Source of the DNA: Armatimonadetes bacterium CG2_30_59_28
GTDB taxonomy: Bacteria; Armatimonadota; Abditibacteriia; CG2-30-59-28
NCBI GenBank assembly: GCA_001872605.1
Contig: MNXM01000099.1
Span: 1-37,846, forward strand
Length of the DNA: 37,846 nucleotides
Direction: 5' to 3'
The notes beneath the pieces are model-generated. The model was not told the DNA's origin, ran no database searches, and saw nothing but the letters and a program-made list of their open reading frames with translations. Each line of letters starts with the position of its first letter. Within the stretch, counting starts at the first letter, position 1. Shown here piece by piece: positions 7,025-18,100 of the stretch. The translations under genes and the position numbers were made by a program.

Positions 7025-10000
7025 TCATTCCTTCCCGACGATGAGCTCGTCCAGATAGCAGGTGGTCACTCCCGTTGGCCACTGCTCGTCGTTCCTGAAG
7101 ATGGCTTCTGTCCCACCGGTTCCCCGGCCGAGCAGCAGCAGCGTGGGCGGTCCTTCATATCCCTCCTTGCGTGGAACGTTCACCTTTTCTACCCAGTTCT
7201 TGCCATCGGTTGAGTGGAGGAAGATCAATTTGTCAGGCGCGAGCTTGATATTGATCCACCCGTAGAACCTCTCCTGATAGACGGGAGTGTCGATCGAGTT
7301 CTGAGGAAGTTCGCGGCGGAAAACCCCTGCCACGTCCACCATGTACCCCCGCCCGCCGACACTGGCGAATGCCCAGCGCTTCTCCCCCCACCACAAGCCG
7401 ATGCCCGGATTCCAGCCGGTGGCACAACCGGTAGGCACGGGCATGGACAGCGCCTGTACGCTATCCGCCTCCGCAGGGAAAGGACGAGAGATGTACAGGT
7501 ACTTGTAGTGTTGCCCTGTGAGAGCGAGCCGTCCTTCATCCACCTCCACCTTCCCATCCTTGCCATGCGCCGGAGACATCTCGACAGTCCACTCTTTACC
7601 AAGCTCCTTGCCTTCGAAGTCCTCTGTCAGCATCACCTGCGACGGGCGCGGCAGACCCGCGCCGTTGGGATTCACTTCTGGCAGCGGGTTGTTGATGATG
7701 CGGATGTTACCCAGACGAATCGGGATGTCGGTGTGATGCGGCGCAATTGTGCCATTCGGCGACTCCTCCGCCGACAAACAGACCAAAACGGTGCGCCCCG
7801 CATACTGCGCAAGCGACATCCGCTGGGGTTGCCACTCCTTCTTCGCCTGAATTGTTGCGCGATGGACTTCGTTGCCATTCACGCGAATGGTGCAGACCAA
7901 TGGGAACGGTGGCTTGCCATATTGGCGCTGCTCGAGCGGGTAACCCACATCGAAACACAACGTCGCATCGGAGTTGGGCGCCAGTGTGACCCACTGCTCC
8001 ATCCACGCACGGTGCAAACCTGTGCCGAGAACGATGACGCGCCGCGGTTTCTCCTTGTCGGTGATCGCATACGTGGTGTTCTGAATGCCGCTGTTTGCGG
8101 TGTAGTAGTGATAGGGGATACCGTTCTTCTTTGTATGCCCGTTCGGGCCCAGAAAGGCGAAGGTGAACCGCGCGTCCACTGGTTTCGGCTCTTTCCACTT
8201 GAACACGATTCCACCGGGGGTTGGTGTCGTAAGGTCCAACGTCTGCCCAGCTTCGAAGGGGCCGGGATACTCCTTCAGCGCGTCAGCCACGCCCAGACAC
8301 TTCTCGTGAAAGGCGACCGTCACCTTTCCCTCCGTTGGTTTCTCCGTGCTCCCAAGCTCAATGGTGGACTGGTGGTCGGAGTGACGAACCGCGTGGACGA
8401 AAACGCCCGGCGGCAATTGCGTCAGCCAAACCTTCCCTGTCGGTCGCGGGGCTTCGGCAATGAAGTCATACGTCGTCGACGGACTCAGCCCAATCGGGCG
8501 GCCGTCTCGATAGGCGCACCAGTCCTGAATGCGCGCAGGCCGGTTGAGGGGAAAGCCTGTCTGGTTGATCACCCGGCCCAAACGAACGTCGAGATTCTTC
8601 CCTTTCACTTCGACATACGCCTGTCCCCACGGCATGGTGCGGTACTGGAACCACTTGCCGTCCCTGCCGCGCAAATACGCCAGAGCCTGCGGGTCCCATG
8701 TCGCGGGGAGGTCGTGGAACAGCTCCTCTTCCGTGTAAAGTTTCGCTCGGGCGATGCTCCATTCGTCCCGCAGGTTGACAGGTGGCAGACCCGCCATCAA
8801 TGCCAAGCCTTGGGGAGACTCAACGTCGTCCCAGCGCGTCCAGGTGTAGCTCCCCCACAGAGCGGCGCGCATTGGGTGGTTCAGCTTCACCGGAGTGGGA
8901 TGTGTCAGATGACTCTCCCCTTCCCACGTGTAGAATGTGTGAATGGTCGTCCACTCGCCCTGCACCTCACTCATCAGGGCAAGCTCGGGATTCTTCCGCA
9001 GCATCTCACGCGTGGCCAGTTCTTCCGACTTCCGCCAGTCCCGACCTTCCATGATACGACGATCTTCCGGCGCGTTGTGGGCGAAATGAGAGCTGTGATC
9101 GGCCCCATGGGTATCCATGTAGGAACCGCTCATGCGATGGGTGCGGCAGTAGTTGCCCCAGTTGCGGACGAGGTAATCGCGAACGATCTTTGCGCCAGGG
9201 TGAAGCACCCACAGACCCGTGCTCTCTTCCAGAGGCTGGTAGTATCCGGCGGACACAGGTCGAAAGTAGTTGTAGAACGCTTCGGCGCTGGGTGGTCCCG
9301 CATAGTCGGGTTTGAACACGTAATCATCGGGAATACCAAAACCGCGCTCACGGTTCTTTTGCATGTGAAGATCCTTCCCCTTGGGCGACATCACAAGATC
9401 GTAAGGGTGATAACCCATCCAGTGAAAACCATACTTCTTGAGGGCGTCAATCTCTTCCGGCTTTGGATAACCGAAGCTGGTCATGTAGCGATGGTCGCCG
9501 AACAGGATGATGCAGTTGCCGTTCCAGTAGAACAGCAGTAGCTTCTTCGCGTCGATCTGCTTTGCAAGGTTCGCGTAGAATTCGTCCGCCTTCGCGGCGT
9601 CGCTGGCGCCGGGACGCTCCTTGGTCACCGCATGGATATTGCGGACCCATGCCGGGTTGTGCTCCCACAATGGCTTTACGCCTGTTCGCTTTTCGAGGTT
9701 TGCCCGATACCGCCGGGCCACATCCAACCAGGTGGGCAGCGAAGCCAACCGCCACCACGAGCTGCGCGCCACCCCCGGTTCCTTCACCGTGCTGGAGTCA
9801 ATCGAGTCAAAGGAAAGGCTCACCTGTGGGATCAACTCGTCCCCTTCCGGCTTGTGCCTCAACATCAGGTCGTCATAGGCCCAATCCTCCGGTTCCGGCC
9901 AGACTCCGATCACGCCCTTCGTGCCCTCAATAACTCCAACTGCGGGCGAGTAGAGGTTGTTGGCGATGCGCATACAGCGTTCATCGTAAGCCGCATCGGA

Positions 10001-10576
10001 GCGGGCCACTCGCTCTCCGCTACCGAGGATAACGGCCTGCGTCGTCAACCCAGTAAAAGGGAGACTCACGTCGCCCGCGGTAAACAGCGGATCCTGCACC
10101 GCTGCCTCGACGCGGAAGCCGATCTCACCATTCGCCTCCAGCCGAAAGGAAAGCCGCAGTTCATCATCGGGTGGCCCGTCGGAGAGACCGCGGTAGGTCA
10201 GCGTTGCTTCCTTCGGACTGACCTGAGTGCAGGTTACCGTTGAGGATGGTATCACTTTGCGCTGAACGCGCTTCCCCTGTTGTACCTTCCCCGACTTAAG
10301 CGCCGCCGGTTCAGGACCCCGGTTCATGCCTGTCGTGGATGCTGCCAACATCTCCGGAGACGCGTCGCTTGAGAAGACTTCCCCGGTCCGAAAATCCCTG
10401 AGTTCCACGACGGCTCCCAGCCGCACTACCATTTTCAGTTTGCGGGTTGCGACAGTCAGGGAATCCGACGTTTCATCAAACTGCACCTGCGCGTGCGCGC
10501 TGCCTGCGCACATGAGGGAACACGCGCTCAGTGTCGCCACAATCATCCGCAAACGAACGGAACATCTCCACGTCAC
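7025..10576 (-). CDS. Giant secreted glycosidase-like protein (DUF6259-like)
   Basis: The 1183-residue product starts at GTG 10576, eight bases after GAGGAGA. The signal peptide ends near residue 29 (CSLMCAGSAHAQ). An N-terminal beta-sandwich region (about 30-300) precedes a TIM-barrel-like region (about 305-700) with LLLFYWNGNCIILFGDHRY, FHWMGYHPYDL and GSYMDTHGADHS near residue 484, where an Asp of this type could be catalytic. The pattern resembles DUF6259 glycosidase-like proteins; this family name is tentative. Further beta domains follow. Residues about 980-1183 form a LamG-like sandwich starting LTEDFEGKELGKEW and ending YLDELIVGKE, related to the end of the 1364-residue protein. The gene begins 45 bases after the 414-residue secreted protein ends, so the two are probably co-transcribed. 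Confidence 0.75.
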   Translation of the reverse strand: MTWRCSVRLRMIVATLSACSLMCAGSAHAQVQFDETSDSLTVATRKLKMVVRLGAVVELRDFRTGEVFSSDASPEMLAASTTGMNRGPEPAALKSGKVQQGKRVQRKVIPSSTVTCTQVSPKEATLTYRGLSDGPPDDELRLSFRLEANGEIGFRVEAAVQDPLFTAGDVSLPFTGLTTQAVILGSGERVARSDAAYDERCMRIANNLYSPAVGVIEGTKGVIGVWPEPEDWAYDDLMLRHKPEGDELIPQVSLSFDSIDSSTVKEPGVARSSWWRLASLPTWLDVARRYRANLEKRTGVKPLWEHNPAWVRNIHAVTKERPGASDAAKADEFYANLAKQIDAKKLLLFYWNGNCIILFGDHRYMTSFGYPKPEEIDALKKYGFHWMGYHPYDLVMSPKGKDLHMQKNRERGFGIPDDYVFKPDYAGPPSAEAFYNYFRPVSAGYYQPLEESTGLWVLHPGAKIVRDYLVRNWGNYCRTHRMSGSYMDTHGADHSSHFAHNAPEDRRIMEGRDWRKSEELATREMLRKNPELALMSEVQGEWTTIHTFYTWEGESHLTHPTPVKLNHPMRAALWGSYTWTRWDDVESPQGLALMAGLPPVNLRDEWSIARAKLYTEEELFHDLPATWDPQALAYLRGRDGKWFQYRTMPWGQAYVEVKGKNLDVRLGRVINQTGFPLNRPARIQDWCAYRDGRPIGLSPSTTYDFIAEAPRPTGKVWLTQLPPGVFVHAVRHSDHQSTIELGSTEKPTEGKVTVAFHEKCLGVADALKEYPGPFEAGQTLDLTTPTPGGIVFKWKEPKPVDARFTFAFLGPNGHTKKNGIPYHYYTANSGIQNTTYAITDKEKPRRVIVLGTGLHRAWMEQWVTLAPNSDATLCFDVGYPLEQRQYGKPPFPLVCTIRVNGNEVHRATIQAKKEWQPQRMSLAQYAGRTVLVCLSAEESPNGTIAPHHTDIPIRLGNIRIINNPLPEVNPNGAGLPRPSQVMLTEDFEGKELGKEWTVEMSPAHGKDGKVEVDEGRLALTGQHYKYLYISRPFPAEADSVQALSMPVPTGCATGWNPGIGLWWGEKRWAFASVGGRGYMVDVAGVFRRELPQNSIDTPVYQERFYGWINIKLAPDKLIFLHSTDGKNWVEKVNVPRKEGYEGPPTLLLLGRGTGGTEAIFRNDEQWPTGVTTCYLDELIVGKE

Positions 10577-10621
10577 GCCATTTCTCCTCGACGGCTCTCG
10601 CCACTTCGCGCAAATCGAGCC

Positions 10622-11803
10622 CTAAAAGTCCAGCAACTGAGCCAACTTCAGTTCCCAGCGAAACGGCTCGTACTTGTCGCACCATTGCAGCAGCTTCGTC
10701 TCCGACTCGATGGGCAGATTCCTCGTCGCGCTCGGCATCGTTCCCTTGATTGCCCTCAACCCCCGAAGCATCTCTTCTGCGCGAGCGCCCACCATCTTGC
10801 GCACAGAGTCCGACTTCAGCGCCTCCGTCAGTTCCTTTTCCACTCCTACCGGATCAAAGCCGGCAAGTCGGAGGGGGGTGAAGTCGAGAGTGCGCAGTTG
10901 AGATGATGTCTTTCCCGAAGAGCGCGCTACCTCGGCCAGGGCCATCGCGTTCGTCTGCTTGCTGAAATCCCAAAAGGCCATCCGTATCTTCCGCGTCTCC
11001 GGCTTGATCCGACATCGAGTTTCAACGGAATAGTCGCCGCAAACCACGCCCACGGAGGCCACCTGATCCGGGTCAAGTTGCATGGCGCAGGGGCCTTCTC
11101 CTTCACCTTTGGCCACGTCGAAGACCTCATCGTAGTAAACCAACCATGCCGCGTCCTTCGGCTCTAATTGCTTGTTCTCACCTTCCTTCACCCGCAGGCT
11201 GTTCGTCTGTATCCGCCGCGCGCCCACGCGCTTGTTCCACGAGGTGAAATAGCTGGGATAGCACCGGGCATCGATGGAGATAGCCTTGATCTCTTCCTTG
11301 GGTTCGAGCAGAAACTCCGCAAGCAGCTTTCGATCCCCGGGCAAGCCCATGAAACGCAGGCGGACTTGTGCGACTGGATGGTTCCACACCAGGTCGATGG
11401 CTGCCCGGGTGCCGCTCTCAGCGACCCCCATCCACGACGGACGCACGGACCCGAGGTTCTTCCCATTCAAGCTCAGCGTCAGGAACCCACTGTGATACCA
11501 GTTGGCGGAGCTGGGTCCCGGCATCCCGATGTAGCCGCCCTCCATGGGGAATGCCGCATTCTCCCCATGGGCGTCGTCAACACATGAGTTGTACCGGATC
11601 ATGTAGTTTACTGGTCCGAGACTCAACGTTGCGTCCTGGCTGACGAACCGGTGATTCTCGTGATCCTTCCCGGTCAAGCGCCTCTCCGCAGGCTCACGCA
11701 CCTCAGCGGTTGCGGTAGGCGGCTCATCACCCCACACCCGCGCACCGACCGACAGAACGGCACTCGCCAACACCAGACTTCGGGCCAACACACGTCCAAC
11801 CAT
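10622..11803 (-). CDS. Secreted protein of unknown function
   Basis: I choose the ATG at 11803 because GGAGG lies eight bases upstream and the protein then begins directly with a signal peptide (VGRVLARSLVLASAVLSVGA). A longer reading from 11866 adds 21 residues without signal character. The mature part (about 368 residues) has alternating beta-strand-like stretches, including KLLAEFLLEPKEEIKAISID and AWLVYYDEVFDV, then a helical C-terminal third. I recognise no family. It precedes the gene for the 1183-residue glycosidase-like protein by 45 bases on the same strand, so an accessory role in handling extracellular glycans is a reasonable guess and nothing more. Confidence 0.7.
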   Translation of the reverse strand: MVGRVLARSLVLASAVLSVGARVWGDEPPTATAEVREPAERRLTGKDHENHRFVSQDATLSLGPVNYMIRYNSCVDDAHGENAAFPMEGGYIGMPGPSSANWYHSGFLTLSLNGKNLGSVRPSWMGVAESGTRAAIDLVWNHPVAQVRLRFMGLPGDRKLLAEFLLEPKEEIKAISIDARCYPSYFTSWNKRVGARRIQTNSLRVKEGENKQLEPKDAAWLVYYDEVFDVAKGEGEGPCAMQLDPDQVASVGVVCGDYSVETRCRIKPETRKIRMAFWDFSKQTNAMALAEVARSSGKTSSQLRTLDFTPLRLAGFDPVGVEKELTEALKSDSVRKMVGARAEEMLRGLRAIKGTMPSATRNLPIESETKLLQWCDKYEPFRWELKLAQLLDF

Positions 11804-12073
11804 AGCTGCGCCTCCAGACTCAGTCAATCGCCAATCAGGAACAACCGGCATTTTCGCGACGAACAAATTCGCCGTCCCGTGACAGCTTCCTCTCGCGTGA
11901 GCGATGCACTTAGAGCGCGCCCATTATACCACCGGGCACAACCATGCGGGGAAGACGGCGCTCTCAGGTGCGCAAACATTTCTTCCTCGCGCTTGCGCCC
12001 TACCCCTCGCTGCCGTGTGGAAAACTCGCCGTTCTCCCGATCCAGCACTCATGGTGGATATCACTCAGGGGTT

Positions 12074-12102
12074 ATGACAACCCCCCCGCCCTGTGCTATA
12101 AT
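12074..12102 (+). promoter_or_regulatory. Near-consensus promoter of secA
   Basis: ATGACA (12074-12079), exactly 17 bases, and TATAAT (12097-12102), preceded by TGC as an extended -10, give an almost ideal sigma70 site. The start of transcription would be near 12109, with a leader of about 70 bases before the GTG of secA. The rest of 11804-12178 holds no gene that I can support. Confidence 0.75.
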
Positions 12103-12178
12103 CCCCAACGTGCTTGGACGCCGGAATCACCTCAGAGCGTTCAGCGGCACGTGTCTACGTAATCAGTCCTGAAGGCGG

Positions 12179-15100
12179 GTGAATGCTCCGTTGTCTCTGC
12201 TCGGAAAGAAGGAAGAACATCGCAAGGCGAAATCACAGGTCGCGGACGATGGCGCGGATGGCGGCCATCGTGAAAACCCTATGGTCGCGCTGGGCAAGGC
12301 GATCTTCGACAAGAACGAAAAGGAACTCCGCAAACTGCAACCGATTCTCCGCGAGATCAATTCCTTCGACTTCTCCCAATCTTCGGACGATGAGCTGAAG
12401 CAGCGATCCGAGCAACTCAAACGGCGGCTGACCGAACAAGTCGCGCAGCGGCTGACCGAGCGAGGCTTTGATTCCAGTCGTCACGTGGATGAATGGCTGG
12501 CGGAGGAGTCGGACGACGAGTACCTGCGGGCCCGCCGCGCCGCGGAGGAAGACACGCTTAACGAATTGCTCCCGGAAGCCTTTGCGCTGGTTCGCGAAGT
12601 GGCTGCAAGAACGGTGCAGTTGCGTCCTTTTGATGTACAGTGCCTTGGCGGTGTCGCGCTCCACCAAGGCAAGATCGCCGAGATGAAAACCGGCGAAGGC
12701 AAGACCCTCACGGCAACGATGCCTGTCTACCTGAATGCTCTCACCGGTCGAGGCGTTCACCTGGTCACCGTCAACGACTACCTCGCTGAACGCGACGCCA
12801 ACTGGATGCGGCCAATCTACGAGTTTCTGGGACTAAAGGTGGCATTCATCCGCAACGATTCCACCTCGGCGGAGCGGAAGGCTGCCTACAATTCGGACGT
12901 CCTCTACATCACCAACAGCGAAGTCGGATTTGACTACCTGCGCGACAACATGGCCAGCACCAGGCGGCAACTGGTTCAGCGGCCGCTCAACTATGCCATC
13001 GTCGACGAGGTGGATAACATCCTTATCGACGAAGCGCGCACCCCTCTCATCATCTCCGCACAAGTGGAGCTTACCCAGCGCGCTGCGATGCGCCGACACT
13101 ATGCGAAGTTGTGTGACGGGGTTGCCCGGAAATTGATCAACCGCGAGCATCCGGCCGTCACCGATCAGGAAGTCAAGAAGCTCATCGATCAGCACACCTC
13201 CGACAACCGCATCGCCATTGATGCCCTCTATCAGATATTTCAGGATAACGGCTGTATTGAGGAGGCGCTGGACTACCTTGTGGACTGCTACCTCGCAGCC
13301 CCCGGCACTCCCCGCGCGCACCATGTCGGCAAACTGGTCGATGCCCTGGAGGAACTTGAACGCCGCGACCTGCTTGAACCAGCAGCGATGTCGGACCTTT
13401 CCCAACTCATTGGCGAACTCCCAGCGCAAGAAACGGTGGTGAACCGAATCGTCGAGGAGTCCCGGCGCCGCCTCGCTCCCCATCTGAATCTCGCAGCGTG
13501 GGTCAACAATGCCACGGGCGAATTGGAGTCGTGGGATGCAACTCACGTCCGCGCAATGATGGATTTCGTTGAGAAGTCCGGCGTCGTTCGTGCCGAAGCG
13601 CTTCACGATCTGGAACGACAGCTTGACCACGCCACGGATACGGAAAACGCCCGCAGGACACTGCTGGAATCCATATTTCGTGAAGCGGAAGAAAGGCGCC
13701 TGGTGAGTGAGGAGGGGGAACGGCACCTCTTGGGGATCACCCTCGATCGGGCCCCGTCCGAAGAGCTCGAGGATGTCCTTACTGGATCCGTGCTGCCGCG
13801 GGCGCCGCTCACGGCACAAGCTCTGACAATGGCCCAAGAACAATTTCCGGCGAAAACAGAGAACGCTGACCCGCGTGACGCGGCGCGCAAACTCTCCAGT
13901 CTCATCGAGCAGTTGGGGGTTCGCGACCTCCTGCCCCCGGACTCCGTTGAGCGGCTCTGGGATTTGGCCAAAATTCATGTCAGCCACGATGAATTGCGGC
14001 GCACGATCCTGACCGCAGGACGGGAGAAGGCCGGACCGGAGTTGAAGCGAATCGCGTCGTGCGTCCAGGAGTTTGCCCAAGAACGCGACGCTTGGCTGCA
14101 ACAGCACTCCGACGAGCTTGCCGCGTCCCTTCAATCCATCGAGGGTATCCCAAAAAACGCAGTGACCGACCTCGATCGCCTGGCCCGGTCAGGTGTCCCC
14201 GAGCCCCAACTCCTGAATGCGCTGCGCGAGATGCTGATGCTTGTCGCTCCCAACTCCGATGTTCTGAGATGCACGCGCAACTTCATCGCTGAGCGGCGCC
14301 GGCACGCGGAGCAGCAGGCGGCCACGCTTGTTCTTGAAGTCTCCGAATGGATTGAAGTTCCCAAGGAGTTGCGTCGCCGCATCACGACGGCGTTCGCAGA
14401 GCATTCCGAACCCAATTCCCTGCGAGATCAGTTGTCAGAACTCGTCCGGGACCTCTCAGGCGAGGTGACGGAAATCCCGGCCCTTATCAATGAGGCGTTA
14501 AGCAATACCGCCCAATGGAACCGCGAAAATGTTGGCGGCTTCCTCGACGGCATCGCCGCAGCGGCCCCTTTCTCCAATGAGGCACTCAACGAACTATCCA
14601 ATTCCGTTGAGCAGGGAGCCGCCGCGCAAGTGATTGAGCGTTTGATCAGCGATCGACTCTTCGATCTGGATGTCAATCGAGAAACCGTTGAGCATGTCCG
14701 TTCCTTCTCACAGGCGTGGTGCGCCTGGAAGCAGGTGCAGGGGGATGCGCTCAATGAGGAGTGCGGGGATATCGGTTCCGAAGATCTTCTCGAAAAGATA
14801 CGGCGGGTCACATCAGAGCCGCTGGTGGCCACCCAGCTCCCCGCGCGGGTCGTTGAGTTAGTCATCGAGGATCTCATCGGGAGAAACCTGGAACCGCTAT
14901 TGGCTCAGGAGAACGCCACGGTCTTCATGGAGGAGGTCCGTCGCCGGTTTCCCCTCTCGAAGGACATTCGCAACAAACTGAAATCGGAGCAGTTTGCCGA
15001 CAGAAACCGGGATCAACTCAAGGGACAAGTCCACCGACTGGTCCAGCAGACACTTGGCAGCATCACGATTGAGGATCTTCCTCGCACGGTGAAGAACCTC

Positions 15101-18100
15101 GGATGGTACGTTGAGAAGGACGAAAAGCAACGGGCTTCGGCCCTCACCGATATGGGAGCGTTGATTGCCGAGCGAGAGATCAGCCGACCTTCGTTCCCCG
15201 ACCCTGAGGGGTTTGCGGAAATCCTGATGGAAAGTGACGTACTGCGAGAGGACGAGTACCAGTACCTGACGATGCTCTCGGCGGGCAGTCAGGGGGAAAC
15301 CGGTCGAGGTTCGGGACAGGGGATCGATCATCTGATCGGGTCACACCTGCAACTTGACCCGGCGCGGCAGCGCAAGCTCGGCGAGCTGAAGATGGGCGAG
15401 GTAGGCAGCATTCTGGATCAGGCAATCAAGGCGCACGCCATCTTCCACCGCGACGTTCACTATGTGGTGCAGGATGGGCGCGAGATCGCCATCGTCGATG
15501 AATTTACCGGGCGTTTGATGCCCGGGAGACGCTGGAGTGACGGATTGCATGAAGCAGTGGAGGCGAAACATGGAGTGGAGGTGCGGCTGGAGAGTCAGAC
15601 CGTTGCCACCATCACGATTCAGAACTACTTCCGCATCTACTACAAGCTGGCGGGGATGACGGGAACCGCTAGGACCGAGGAAGGCGAGTTCATCAACACT
15701 TACAAACTTGAGGTCGTGTCGGTTCCCACCAATCAGCCCATACGGAGGGCCGACAGCCCTGATGTCGTCTACAAGACCTCCGAATCCAAGTTCCGCGCAA
15801 TTACCCTCGAATTGCTTCAGATGCACTGGCGGGGCCAGCCGGTGCTGGTGGGCACCCGCTCCGTCGAAGTCTCGGAGAGGCTCAGCGACCGCCTGAAGGG
15901 CCCAGCACTGCAGCTCCTTGCATTGACCGTGCTCATCAAGGAGAAGCTCTGGGCAATGGGGAAGCAAGAGACTGCCCGGCGCGACGAGCTGCTCAGGCAA
16001 CTGAACCTTCCTCTGGTGCAGCTCAACGTCGCCCAGGTCCGGGGCGTCGCCAAGGAAATGGGAGTGTCCCCTGATGTCACTTCGAAGGAGAACATCGACA
16101 AGCTGGAGAGCATGTTGGAGGACGGTCCCGGCAGCCGCGACCGACTCGTTACTGCCCTGAAGAATGGCATCCCCCACAATGTATTGAACGCCAAGAACCA
16201 CCGCAACGAAGCGCGTGTCATCGCCGAGGCGGCGCGCATCGGGTCAATCACTATCGCCACGAACATGGCTGGACGCGGGGTAGACATTGTGCTGGGCGGC
16301 ACACTGGACAATGAGGCTCGCATTCGCGTGGTCACAGGACAGATTATCGCCAGACGCGTCAGGGGGGAATTCGCGCGGGTTAAGTCGCGCACCGACGAAA
16401 CCACCGGGCATCTTCTGCAACGACTGCAATCCGGACCCCTCCAAGACCTCTGCTGGTGCGTCAGCGCTGAGGAGTCGGTCAGGGAACTGCATCAAAACGG
16501 AACCATCGACTCCTTCCAGGCGAAGGAGCTGCGGGATGCCCTCGCATCACCGCTCGATGGAAAGGAGGTTCGCAACCGGGTGCGTTCACGGGCGCGTCGC
16601 ATGAACTGTGCCGAAGTCTTACCCCTGGACGACGACTCACTCACATCAGAGCGGCTGGAAGCACTTGCGAAACGAGTGGGACTGTCGGCGAATGCAACGG
16701 AATCGCTCCGTTCATCAATCAGCGACGGCGTCCCTGCGTATGTCTATCACAACGAAGCGCCGGAACACATTCTCGTCCGGATATTGCTGCGCTTTGTGGA
16801 TGAAGAGAAATGTTCATTCCAGCGGATGGTTCAAGCGCTTCCCGAGCTGCGGGACCTGGACCGACTGCTGCTGGAAACCGTTTCGTCCGAGAACGCGTCC
16901 ACGCAAGATTCCTCGTCCATGTTGCGAGTCACGGACAGGATGAGTCGGCACCCGGACGTGGCAGGGATAACGCTGGATTGGGTGCGCCACCGTCTGGAGG
17001 CTTTCGACGCAGTAGACGCGGCTGCGGCGCGAAGGAAAATGGAATCGCTCAGTACCGATGAGATTGAGGTGAACGACCACCAGATTCTGCATCTCATCAC
17101 AAGCGACTCTCCTCACGGGGCTCCCTCGGGAGGTGAGGGGGCGGTCGACATCCAGTGGATTCACGAACGTTTGCGCTCCCTCGGCATTATCGCTTCAGAG
17201 CGACGGCATATTTCAACGGGATTTGAGGGGGCGGGTGAAGGAGTGGTGAACCACTACCGGTTCCGCCGGGACGCCCTCAACTCCGTGTCCTTTGACCCGA
17301 CTCGCTTCGAGTCCACCGTGCGAGGCGACCAGATCGTGGACGCTCTGCGAGACCTCGACCCCCAGTCTCCCTGGTCGAACCTCGAATGGGTCGACAACCG
17401 CATGTGGGGGATGAAAATCATCCAAGGGCCGCAGGAGGTCCGCACGATTGCGCTCCCCGCAACAGGGGAACAGAATACTATCCGAGAAACCACAATCTAC
17501 CGCATCATTGGCAAGCGGTTGCTCGACCTGATGGAGCAGCCGCTCTTTGAGGCGCTCATCCATTATCTCGGCGACGAGTCCGAGATCGTTGCGTCGGGGG
17601 AGGACATCGCCAGAGAGCTGCTGACCCAACAACCACTCCTTGAGGACTGGATCACCGTTGACTGGATTCTGAAACGTCTCAACGACTGGAAAATTATTGA
17701 CACCACCGACTCGTCCAGAGGCGGCGACAACTCATTTCGGGTTGAGCGCCGCAAGTTGCCGACGGTCCTTCTCGAAAGCGGTGTCTCTGGTCAGTCTGCC
17801 GACTGGGTGCTCGTGGGCGCGCCGCGGCCCGAAGACGTGGTTCAGACTTCCGAATATCACGACGTCAAAGCCCTTCGCGGACTCCACGTGCTCGGAACAG
17901 AGCGCCACGAGAGCCGCCGCATCGACAACCAGTTGCGCGGTCGCTCAGGTCGTCAGGGCGATCCCGGATCATCACGATTCTTTGTGTCCTGGGAAGACGA
18001 GTTGATTCGCCTGTTCGCTACGCCACCCAAGTTTCTCCTCGACCGCTGGTATGAAGACGAAGCCATCGAGGCAAAACTCGTCAGCAAGTCCATCGAGCGC

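Noticed and set aside
7214-9541. A 775-codon open frame on the plus strand
   Set aside because: It runs antisense to the well supported 1183-residue secreted protein, has no domain, an Arg/Val/His-rich composition and no ribosome site. It is a consequence of high GC and codon bias.
12833-14134. A 433-codon minus-strand frame within secA
   Set aside because: It mirrors the sense codons of the SecA motor and first insertion and has no family pattern. The sense frame explains the conservation.
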